The position numbers were made by a program, and so were the translations under genes. The notes below the pieces were generated by a model. It was not told the origin of the DNA. It did not search any database and saw nothing but the letters and a program-made list of their open reading frames with translations. 32,699 bases of DNA from Thermoplasmatota archaeon (GTDB taxonomy: Archaea; Thermoplasmatota; E2; DHVEG-1): contig JAUWWG010000006.1 of NCBI GenBank assembly GCA_030616985.1, forward strand, positions 1-32,699. Reading direction: 5' to 3'. Positions 24,125 through 30,851 of the stretch are shown piece by piece. Every line of letters starts with the position of its first letter. Positions within the stretch are counted from its first letter, which is position 1.

Positions 24125-24763
24125 GTGGTGATTTGTATCGGTAGAAAAAGATCTGAAAAAAAATCAAATAAGGAAAATATACTTAAAAGCAGTAGCGTAA
24201 AGATGGGCATTATCATATCAGCCGTTATTATAATAATTGCGATAAGTGGAATTTATGCATCAACATTATCAGATCAGTCATCGGAAAATAATAATTCAGA
24301 GGTAGACGAAGGAGATGACTTTGCCTTTACTGCACTTGATGGCAGTGAAATGCATCTGAGCAATTACAGAGGCAAAATTGTCATTCTGGATATGTGGGCA
24401 ACGTGGTGTAGTCCTTGTAAGTACCAAATGCTAGATTTGAAAAAAGCATATGACAATTATAGTCGAAATGAATTGGAAATATTATCAATAAACATTGATT
24501 CTCGTGAAGATGCTCAACAAATACAGGATTTTATTAATCAATTTGCCCAGTATGGTTATGAGCTGAATTGGATATTTGGCATGGAGGATGACAGTTTAGA
24601 TGGATATATGCCAAGTGGATCTATTCCTACTCTTTGCATATTTGATCAAAAAGGGAATCTTTATTTCTCCCATGCGGGATTTAGTCCCTATTCAGAGATA
24701 CCAGAAGAATTTCCAGAAGATACCGTTACACTTGTCCAAAAGATAGAGGAATTGATATATTAA
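24125..24763 (+). CDS. Membrane-anchored TlpA/ResA-like thioredoxin
   Basis: This protein of about 212 residues has a basic N-terminus, one membrane helix (MGIIISAVIIIIAISGIYA, about residues 27-45), a short acidic linker and an extracytoplasmic redoxin domain. The domain has FAFTALDGSEMHLSNYRGK, active site TWCSPCKYQ, and cis-Pro in GSIPTLCIF. Such proteins reduce disulfides of exported proteins or of cytochrome c apoproteins outside the membrane. No cytochrome c maturation genes are seen. The start is uncertain: GTG 24125 or 24128 keeps the basic N-terminus, and ATG 24204 would begin at the helix. It follows thioredoxin by 26 nt on the same strand. Confidence 0.85.
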   Translation: MVICIGRKRSEKKSNKENILKSSSVKMGIIISAVIIIIAISGIYASTLSDQSSENNNSEVDEGDDFAFTALDGSEMHLSNYRGKIVILDMWATWCSPCKYQMLDLKKAYDNYSRNELEILSINIDSREDAQQIQDFINQFAQYGYELNWIFGMEDDSLDGYMPSGSIPTLCIFDQKGNLYFSHAGFSPYSEIPEEFPEDTVTLVQKIEELIY

Positions 24764-24825
24764 TTAATATATGAGAATTTGATATAGGAAAGCAAATTAA
24801 GATCAAAATGGAGGTGAAATCTAAT

Positions 24826-25338
24826 ATGAGAGATAATATGAGGAAATTTTTGATAGCGATCATAGTAATTGTAGGATTATGTATATCAACTAGTGGTGTT
24901 ATGGCAGCAAGTGAACCTACCATTGTGTTAGACCCCGAGGAGCCTACCCCACAGTCAACAGTATTGTTTACCGTTACTATCCCAGATAGTGAAACTGTGA
25001 GTAACGTACGGTTAATTGTCAAAGAATGCAAGGAAGGAGACATATGCTTTACTGACTCCTTTAATGAATCAATGACTGAAAAAGATGTAGATGCATTTGA
25101 AGTTGAAATCACATTAAAACACGATACTGCAACATATATTGAATATCATGTTGGATATTTGAATAACGACGTATGGGAAGAATCTGATTCAGAGAAACTC
25201 GACCTCAAAATCGAGTCGAATAATGGCAACTCAAATGGTGGAAACGACGATACGAATGGGACGCCAGGATTTGAATTTATTCCATTCCTAGCTGCCATTT
25301 CAATTGGAATACTGCTATTTAGAAGAAAGAGATTCTGA
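24826..25338 (+). CDS. Secreted protein with PGF-CTERM-like archaeosortase signal
   Basis: This protein of about 170 residues has a signal peptide (MRDNMRKFLIAIIVIVGL...VMAAS, cleavage near residue 28) and a beta-rich immunoglobulin-like domain with two cysteines (Cys68 and Cys74 in KECKEGDICF). A low-complexity Asn/Gly/Asp linker leads to a C-terminal TPGFEFIPFLAAISIGILL followed by RRKRF. The PGF-helix-basic tripartite end is the archaeosortase A recognition signal, which leads to cleavage and prenyl-lipid anchoring at the outer membrane face. I use ATG 24826, 8 nt after GGAGGTGA; an ATG at 24808 lies before that site. The cysteine pair could be a client of the neighbouring TlpA-like protein. 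Its stop overlaps the next start (TGATG). Confidence 0.75.
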   Translation: MRDNMRKFLIAIIVIVGLCISTSGVMAASEPTIVLDPEEPTPQSTVLFTVTIPDSETVSNVRLIVKECKEGDICFTDSFNESMTEKDVDAFEVEITLKHDTATYIEYHVGYLNNDVWEESDSEKLDLKIESNNGNSNGGNDDTNGTPGFEFIPFLAAISIGILLFRRKRF

Positions 25339-26156
25339 TGAAATTCCAGATAAAAAGACTGTTATCTCAAATTCTTATCTTTTTCTCAGCCAATCTTGGA
25401 GCCTTTGGTCTAAAGACCGGGTTCTGCTATCCTTTTTTTTACTGTCATTCGTGTCCCACAAGTACATCTGCCTGTCCCTTGAAAGCCATCGAAAATAGCG
25501 TATATAACATAAAGGATAACGGGATTGCATGGAAACTTCTATTTTACCCGATTCTAATTCTTGGGTTTTTTGGAGCGCTTACAGGTAGAGCAATATGTGG
25601 ATGGGCATGCCCCATCGGCCTTTTGCAGCGAGGTACTGGCAGAATTGCAAGAAAACTAAAAAAATACCCAATAGTGCGAAAATTAGGTCAACATAAAATT
25701 GAACCTCGTTTGAGGTACATAAAATATTTTGTTTTTATTATTCTTGTTGTCATTACTTCGGCTCTTATAGGTTTCATGTTTACAGACATTTGTCCTATAG
25801 GTTTTCTCACAGGAACAATTCCTACTTTGATACTCTATCCGGGCAAATTTATGCCAAACCCGTTTTTCTGGGTTGCACTTGTCATTTTCATTATGTTTCT
25901 TGTCTTAATTTTTACTGTTGAGCAAGGGTGGTGCAGATATTTTTGCCCGATTGGTGCTCTTCTAGCTCCCTTCAATAAGATCAGTATTTTGCACATATCT
26001 GTAGATACTGCAAAATGCATTCATTGTAACGCTTGTTCAGAAGTATGCCCGATGGGTATTGATGTCCCCAATATGAAGAGAGACCCAGAGTGTATACTTT
26101 GTGGAAAATGCATAAATGTCTGTTCAAAGAGCTATATAACATTCGAGAGGAAATAA
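25338..26156 (+). CDS. NapH/polyferredoxin-type membrane iron-sulfur protein
   Basis: This 272-residue protein has about four membrane helices (near residues 8-25, 66-84, 128-148 and 176-195). It carries the NapH-family signatures GRAICGWACPIG (Cys87, Cys91) and GWCRYFCPIG (Cys199, Cys203), an extra ICPIG (Cys152), and an N-terminal cysteine group CHSCP...C. The C-terminus holds two [4Fe-4S] motifs, CIHCNACSEVCP and CILCGKCINVC. Relatives move electrons from quinol or cytosolic donors across or along the membrane (NapH, MauN, CcoG, RnfB-like). It is coupled to the PGF-CTERM gene by a TGATG overlap and directly abuts the next gene. It probably supplies electrons to the extracytoplasmic thiol proteins of the operon, an inference. 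Confidence 0.85.
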   Translation: MKFQIKRLLSQILIFFSANLGAFGLKTGFCYPFFYCHSCPTSTSACPLKAIENSVYNIKDNGIAWKLLFYPILILGFFGALTGRAICGWACPIGLLQRGTGRIARKLKKYPIVRKLGQHKIEPRLRYIKYFVFIILVVITSALIGFMFTDICPIGFLTGTIPTLILYPGKFMPNPFFWVALVIFIMFLVLIFTVEQGWCRYFCPIGALLAPFNKISILHISVDTAKCIHCNACSEVCPMGIDVPNMKRDPECILCGKCINVCSKSYITFERK

Positions 26157-26795
26157 ATGAAAAAAATGATCGTTATTCAGATAAGTGCATTGCTCCTTAT
26201 TTCAGGAGGATTGGGAGGCATGCTTTTGTTTACCGATGTCTATGAAGAAGTCCAATCCAATATCGTTTTAATTCTTTGTCTTAGCTGCATGAAACTTGAG
26301 GTAAACACGATAAAAGAATTTACATTTGAAACAGCAAATGATGAACCGCATCCGGATTTTGTATTAGATAACTTGACCAAGGGTCCGGTGTTTTTGCATT
26401 ATAGTGAAAAGGCTTGTCCTGGATGCGACATCATGTACCCAATAATAAAGCAGTTTTTTAACATTGAATTTGAAAAAAACGAGATGTTTTATGAAACGGT
26501 CAATTACGAAAACTCTAGTGTTTCCTATTTCTATACAAATATTGATTATTCTTCTGAAGAAATGAGGAATTCTCTGTCAATCTATGATAAAGATCACGTC
26601 CATGGTTTACCCATGTTTTCTGTGGTTACACTTGGATACGATCGAGGCATCATACGTCCATACTATACATCAGTATACGGTACGCTTGGCTTTGATAACG
26701 ATGAAGAAAGAATTTCTCTTTTAACAGAACTGATGCAAGAAAGTATCGATATGTACAATCAAAACTGGGAAGGATATAACCCAGATCAACAGTGA
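26157..26795 (+). CDS. Membrane-anchored thioredoxin-fold-like protein with CPGC and CLSC motifs
   Basis: This 212-residue protein starts immediately after the stop of the NapH-like gene (TAAATG), with GAGG upstream. Residues 5-25 are hydrophobic. A second apolar stretch ends in LILCLSCMKLE (Cys41, Cys44). After it comes GPVFLHYSEKACPGCDIM, with Cys87 and Cys90 positioned after a strand as in a thioredoxin active site, and later HGLPMFSVVTLG, which resembles the cis-Pro strand. No close family is recognised. It probably forms a disulfide-exchange partner on the outer face of the membrane. The second CxxC near the membrane could receive electrons from the NapH-like protein. It is the last gene of the operon. 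Confidence 0.65.
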   Translation: MKKMIVIQISALLLISGGLGGMLLFTDVYEEVQSNIVLILCLSCMKLEVNTIKEFTFETANDEPHPDFVLDNLTKGPVFLHYSEKACPGCDIMYPIIKQFFNIEFEKNEMFYETVNYENSSVSYFYTNIDYSSEEMRNSLSIYDKDHVHGLPMFSVVTLGYDRGIIRPYYTSVYGTLGFDNDEERISLLTELMQESIDMYNQNWEGYNPDQQ

Positions 26796-27040
26796 GCTAA
26801 TTCAAGAAAATGTGTAGGAAAAAAATTCTGACAGGCTGAAAATAAAAAATCTACCATAAAATATAGAAAATAGAGAAAAAATATCATGCAGGAGTTAATC
26901 TGCAGAGAAAAACCCCATCAATTATCAGAAATAGAAATCAAGATTTGCTAAAGGACGATACCCGTTATTTTAATCATAGGGATAGTATCTGCAAAATATA
27001 TCTTTTTTATTTCATCCACTATGTTTGAGAGGTTCATGGC
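26796..27040. other. Intergenic region between redox operon and repeat protein
   Basis: About 245 bases lie between convergent genes. Only weak dyads are seen (TGCAG-N8-CTGCA near 26885-26905 and an imperfect GATACCC pairing near 26955-26990). No gene, tRNA or strong terminator was recognised. Confidence 0.4.
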
Positions 27041-27304
27041 TTAAAGGCCATGACTCTTTCCATGCTGATGTAATTTTTTAACCAAGTCCGTAGGTTCACC
27101 CTGATAAACAACAGTATTTCCACAGTATAATCTATATATTGATCCCCATTTATCATGACTCTTTCCATGCTGATGTAATTTTTTAACCAAGTCCTTAGAC
27201 CCGCCTTGATAAACAACAGCGTCTCCGTAATACAACATATACATATCTAACTCTTCAATTGATTTGTATCCATCTTCCATTTTTTTCTTACTTGTTTTTC
27301 CCAT
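27041..27304 (-). CDS. Small tandem-repeat protein, possible degenerate GIY-YIG half-domains
   Basis: This 87-residue protein (ATG 27304, GGATGGAG 5 nt upstream) has a charged lead (about residues 1-22) and two 35-residue units. Unit 1 has MLYYGDAVVYQGGSKDLVKKLHQHGKSH; unit 2 has RLYCGNTVVYQGEPTDLVKKLHQHGKSH, both written here in pieces: YYGDAVVYQGG and YCGNTVVYQGE, each followed by DLVKKLHQHGKSH. The order resembles the start of GIY-YIG nucleases (Y-x-L ... VYxG ... L-x-x-R-L-x-x-H) with Gln for Ile in YIG and Lys for the catalytic Arg. Catalysis is therefore unlikely; nucleic-acid or metal binding (HQHGKSH) is possible. The frame extends upstream to 27361, but the ribosome site favours 27304. 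Confidence 0.6.
   Translation of the reverse strand: MGKTSKKKMEDGYKSIEELDMYMLYYGDAVVYQGGSKDLVKKLHQHGKSHDKWGSIYRLYCGNTVVYQGEPTDLVKKLHQHGKSHGL
27049..27089. repeat. 41-bp perfect direct repeat, copy 1
   Basis: This stretch is identical over 41 bases to 27154-27194. The spacing is 105 bases, which is 35 codons. It encodes the DLVKKLHQHGKSH part of repeat unit 2 of the small tandem-repeat protein. Confidence 0.95.
27154..27194. repeat. 41-bp perfect direct repeat, copy 2
   Basis: This is the second copy of the 41-bp repeat, encoding the same segment in repeat unit 1. Sequence just beyond both copies is diverged except for a shared TGATAAACAACAG, so identity is confined to the motif core, pointing to recent duplication or gene conversion. 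Confidence 0.95.
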
Positions 27305-27361
27305 ATTTCTCCATCCTTTCTTTCCAATAATGATATTATATAGCATGATATTTTTTAACAA

Positions 27362-27684
27362 TCATTGTATATAAATCCACTGTGTCAAAATACCAAAATG
27401 GAAAAACGGATTACACAGTAGTGTACAGACATTTGCCATAGTGGCACAAATAAAAAACATCTTTCATCACCAATAGATCACACTACCAACATTCATAAAA
27501 GATTCACAATGAATCGAAATCTTGCAAACGATCAATATCAATAAACCATTCCAACATTGGAGAATATCAATCGATTTACAAGTAGAACCCCCACAGTCAT
27601 ACATGACTAAATACCGAACTCCAAATTATCATAATATTGAAAAAGGAAAAATAAATGGGTATTGAGTGTTTTCAATATAATTTT
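27362..27684. other. Gene-poor stretch of about 320 bases
   Basis: No convincing gene is seen. It contains a TATA-like element for the repeat-protein gene at its left end (near 27330-27340), a widely spaced inverted repeat ACTGTGT...ACACAGT near 27380-27420, a small GATTC-N5-GAATC hairpin, and the terminator of the DUF1667 gene at its right end. The longest frames are short and lack ribosome sites. Confidence 0.5.
27660..27677 (-). terminator. Hairpin terminator after the DUF1667 gene
   Basis: TATTGA-GTGTTT-TCAATA forms a 6-bp stem with a 6-base loop, 8 nt after the stop of the DUF1667 gene on the minus strand. It is followed on that strand by a pyrimidine-rich stretch with T5 runs. It would end the glycerol-3-phosphate dehydrogenase transcript. 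Confidence 0.5.
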
Positions 27685-28062
27685 TTAATCAACTTCTTTT
27701 GTCAGAACTGTTTTAGTCGCTACAATATCTATGCCAGTATTTGCAGCATTTTTGATTATTGTTTGTCCGGATTTCACTGGAGCCTTCACTGCTGTTCCCC
27801 CTACTTCTTTTAAAACAGAGAACAATTTTTCTTCTGGAACCGGCTTTGAACTTTTAACGCTGACAAGCGGCCATTCACCGTCATTTACTAGTATCGAAGT
27901 TGTCAGCATCCGTCTGGGATCAAGAGCCTCGCTTCTTGCATATTCTATCCCCCTTTTACATTTGTTTCCCCCAACAATTTCAAACTGTGCCCCATCTGTT
28001 TTAACCAGTATTTTACAACCAATAGGGCAAACGATACAAGTTATATTCCTCTCATCGGTCAA
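27685..28062 (-). CDS. DUF1667 conserved-cysteine protein of the glp set
   Basis: This 125-residue protein has the N-terminal cysteine group ITCIVCPIGCKI (Cys9, Cys12, Cys16) and Cys35 in GGNKCKRG, which could bind a zinc ion or iron-sulfur cluster. It belongs to DUF1667, whose genes commonly follow a GlpA-like and an FAD oxidoreductase gene, as in Thermotoga maritima TM1432-TM1434. It is likely a small redox or structural subunit of that complex. The TTG start follows GGAGG by 8 nt and overlaps the upstream oxidoreductase by 11 nt, so the genes are coupled. Confidence 0.85.
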   Translation of the reverse strand: MTDERNITCIVCPIGCKILVKTDGAQFEIVGGNKCKRGIEYARSEALDPRRMLTTSILVNDGEWPLVSVKSSKPVPEEKLFSVLKEVGGTAVKAPVKSGQTIIKNAANTGIDIVATKTVLTKEVD

Positions 28063-29305
28063 CGAGTATTACCTCCAAGTTCTGTGTAGATGTCAGTACC
28101 TCATGTGGAATATCAACATCAACTCCAATCATATTAGCAGGATTTACCCACGCCAATCTTTTCTTCAAAATTTCTTTATCACCTGCAACCATATGTAACA
28201 CGGATGATTCCCCAGGTTTTTCAACTCTTAATGTTAAATGTACTTTTCCCGGTTCACTAATAATTTGAGGGACAACATATCTAATCCCTTTACCAGGTAC
28301 AATTTTAGCAATAATTTTCTTGTCTTTCTTTTGAATAGCCGAATTTTTTGCTGCACTTCTTCCTGCATTCTCTGCATCAGCTGAGAGAACATCGACGGTA
28401 TCGTAGACCTGGAGACAATTTCCACAAGCAAAAACTCCTGATAGTGTTGTCTCCAAATATTGGTTTACTGTAGGTCCACCTGTTATATTATCAATCTCAA
28501 TTCCAATATTGTTGGCTAATTCATTTTCAGGAATCAGTCCCAACGAAAGAAGGAGAGTATCACATTCAATTTTTTTCTCAGTTCCAGAGATAATGTTCAT
28601 TTCCCCATCAACTTGAGCAATAGTAACTTGCTCTAATCTCTCTTTTCCATCAATGCAAGTGACTGTATGATTCAGAAAAAGAGGTATATCATAATCCTCA
28701 AGACATTGAACTACATTTCTGGGAAGACCACTTGCATAAGGCAAGATTTCCACAACTCCCAAAACATTAGCTCCCTCGAATTTCAAACGCCGTGCCATAA
28801 TAAGTCCAACATCTCCAGACCCAAGAATAATCACATTCTTTCCAGGCATGATGTTATAGAGATTTATGAACGCCTGTGCCACGCCAGCAGTATAGATGCC
28901 GCTTGGTCGGTCACCAGATATCATTACATTCCATCTTGTCTTTTCCCTGCACCCCATTGCAAGAACAATAGCACTAGCTTTGATTTTGTGTAATCCCTTT
29001 TTGTTTACTGCGGTTATCTCTCGTTTTTTATCAAACTGCAAAACCATTGTCTCTTTCATTATGTCTATGCCTTGTTTCTCTGCCATCTCAATATACATCT
29101 CTGCGTATTCGGGTCCAGTCATAGAGGTCCCTGTTTCCTCAACACCAAAACCGTCATGTATACACTGGGGAAGAATGCCACCTAGCCAACTATTTCTATC
29201 TATGACTACAACACTCTTGGCACCATGTTCGTGTGCTGATACAGCTGCAGCCAGACCTGCAGGTCCACCACCTATAACTGCCACATCCACCGTATAATCA
29301 ATCAC
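28052..29305 (-). CDS. FAD/NAD(P)-dependent oxidoreductase of the anaerobic glycerol-3-phosphate dehydrogenase set
   Basis: This pyridine nucleotide-disulfide-type flavoprotein of about 417 residues has the FAD motif VAVIGGGPAGLAAA at its N-terminus, a second Rossmann motif NVIILGSGDVGLIMAR for NAD(P), and a C-terminal FAD motif with GVFACGNCLQV. It lacks an obvious redox-active CxxxxC. It sits between a GlpA-like dehydrogenase and a DUF1667 gene and probably passes electrons from the GlpA flavin to NAD(P) or a ferredoxin. I favour GTG 29305, with CGAGGTAA upstream and an 8-nt overlap with the glpA-like stop. An ATG at 29329 would add eight residues but has no ribosome site. Confidence 0.83.
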   Translation of the reverse strand: MIDYTVDVAVIGGGPAGLAAAVSAHEHGAKSVVVIDRNSWLGGILPQCIHDGFGVEETGTSMTGPEYAEMYIEMAEKQGIDIMKETMVLQFDKKREITAVNKKGLHKIKASAIVLAMGCREKTRWNVMISGDRPSGIYTAGVAQAFINLYNIMPGKNVIILGSGDVGLIMARRLKFEGANVLGVVEILPYASGLPRNVVQCLEDYDIPLFLNHTVTCIDGKERLEQVTIAQVDGEMNIISGTEKKIECDTLLLSLGLIPENELANNIGIEIDNITGGPTVNQYLETTLSGVFACGNCLQVYDTVDVLSADAENAGRSAAKNSAIQKKDKKIIAKIVPGKGIRYVVPQIISEPGKVHLTLRVEKPGESSVLHMVAGDKEILKKRLAWVNPANMIGVDVDIPHEVLTSTQNLEVILVDR

Positions 29306-30764
29306 TTTGATTACCTCGGGTTTTACCATAAAAGAGATTGGAATTCGGTGATTTTAGCCTCATATCAGCAACATCCATGTTAAAATGTTCTTCCATAATT
29401 CTAACTATATGTTGGGTGCAGAAACCACCTTGACATCTTCCCATCCCTGCTCTGCAACGATATTTAACAGAAGAAAGAACCCGTGCTTCCAATGGATTTG
29501 AAAGTGCCTCGATTACTTCTGCCTCAGTAACATGCTCACATCTACAAACAATTCTACCCCATTTCTCATCCTTTTTAATCAGATTTGATTGTTCTTCTGC
29601 TGACATCTCGGAGAATCGTTTTCTTCTATGTCTTCTTGATTTGAAACTATTTTTTTTATTCAGTTCTATTAAATGAGAAATCATTTTTATTATCTCTTTG
29701 GCAATGGCGGGAGCTGCAGTAAGTCCAGGTGATTCTATTCCTAACAAGTTAATAAAACCAGGCATATTCTTGCTTTCTTCTATTCTATAATCAGCCCAAC
29801 CTCCAGATTCAGGAGAGGCGAGTTTGCAACGAATTCCTGAATAAGCATTTATTACTGCTTTATCTGGTAAAGAAGGGATGATCCCCCTCGCCTCCAAAAA
29901 TAGAGTATTCATTGTTTCATTAGTAGTCCTTTTGTCATAAGGATCACCTATAAATTCTGCACTTGGACCAAGGAGAATGTTTCCCTCAATCGTTGGAGTA
30001 ATGTGAACACCCAACACACCTGACCCCTTTACCGGCACAGGATATATCATAGAGTTTATTAACGAACTATAATTTTTATCTAAAACCAAATACTCTCCTC
30101 TGCATGGATACACCTGGAAATCTGGTTCCTCCATCATAGAGACCACCTCCCTACAATTCAAACCCGCAGCGTTTACTACCACTCCTGCTTGGAAGTCACC
30201 TTTGTTGGTTTTTATTAAAAAAAGATTTTTTTGTTTTTTCAAATCAGTAATTTTTGTTTCAAGAAAGAACACGACATTATTTTCTGCGGCATTTTCGGCA
30301 AGAGCTATCGTAAACTGGTAAGGTAGTGTAATACCAGCAGTGGGAATCCATAACGCTTTAAAACATGAGACATTCGGCTCTTTCTTTTTAACCTCTGATC
30401 TGTTTTTTATCTCCAAACCAGGGACGTTATTATTCATACCAACTTTTTTAAGGTGTTCAAGATCACGTACCTCTTCCTCATTTTTTGCTATGATATATTT
30501 TCCAACCCATTGTAATGGAAAATCTAACTCATTGGCAAGAGATTGAAACATTTTGTTACCTTCAACACAAAAACGAGCTTTAAGAGAAGAGGTGGGGGAA
30601 TTTATACCACTATGAACAACGCCGCTGTTTGCCTTACTGGCACCAGACGCAACATCGCTTCCCATTTCAAAAACTGCTACATCGAGTTTAAACATTGACA
30701 ACTCCCGCGCAATAGCAGAACCAATAACACCCCCTCCAATTATAGCAACCTGGAAGTTTTTCAT
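29298..30764 (-). CDS. glpA: GlpA-like FAD-dependent glycerol-3-phosphate dehydrogenase with BFD-type [2Fe-2S] domain
   Basis: This protein of about 488 residues has an N-terminal DAO-type FAD motif VAIIGGGVIGSAIARELS, a substrate domain with SKANSGVVHSGI and LGVHITPTIEGNILLGPSA, and a C-terminal cysteine-rich domain, VCRCEHVTEAEV...YRCRAGMGRCQGGFC, that fits a BFD-like [2Fe-2S] site. It should oxidise sn-glycerol-3-phosphate to dihydroxyacetone phosphate. Oxidation of another 2-hydroxyacid cannot be excluded, since L-2-hydroxyglutarate oxidases share the fold. It leads a three-gene unit. A TATA-like element near 30788-30799 is about 29 nt before ATG 30764, so the transcript is probably leaderless. 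Confidence 0.83.
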   Translation of the reverse strand: MKNFQVAIIGGGVIGSAIARELSMFKLDVAVFEMGSDVASGASKANSGVVHSGINSPTSSLKARFCVEGNKMFQSLANELDFPLQWVGKYIIAKNEEEVRDLEHLKKVGMNNNVPGLEIKNRSEVKKKEPNVSCFKALWIPTAGITLPYQFTIALAENAAENNVVFFLETKITDLKKQKNLFLIKTNKGDFQAGVVVNAAGLNCREVVSMMEEPDFQVYPCRGEYLVLDKNYSSLINSMIYPVPVKGSGVLGVHITPTIEGNILLGPSAEFIGDPYDKRTTNETMNTLFLEARGIIPSLPDKAVINAYSGIRCKLASPESGGWADYRIEESKNMPGFINLLGIESPGLTAAPAIAKEIIKMISHLIELNKKNSFKSRRHRRKRFSEMSAEEQSNLIKKDEKWGRIVCRCEHVTEAEVIEALSNPLEARVLSSVKYRCRAGMGRCQGGFCTQHIVRIMEEHFNMDVADMRLKSPNSNLFYGKTRGNQSD

Positions 30765-30851
30765 CAAAGAGGGAATAAAAATCCGTCGTATAAATATTAG
30801 GTACTGAGCTTCTACGCTAGATTTTTAACTAATTAACTTATAGACAGATAC

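Noticed and set aside
24726-25112. 128-codon minus-strand open frame opposite the PGF-CTERM gene
   Set aside because: It is antisense to a gene with a signal peptide, ribosome site and sorting signal; its composition is that of a shadow frame.
27049-27194. Direct repeats considered as a CRISPR array or mobile-element ends
   Set aside because: There are only two copies, the 105-base period is a multiple of three and in frame within a coding region, and no cas genes or transposase are nearby.
27467-27604. 45-codon minus-strand frame in the gene-poor stretch
   Set aside because: It has no ribosome site, no recognisable pattern apart from scattered cysteines, and AT-rich noncoding composition.
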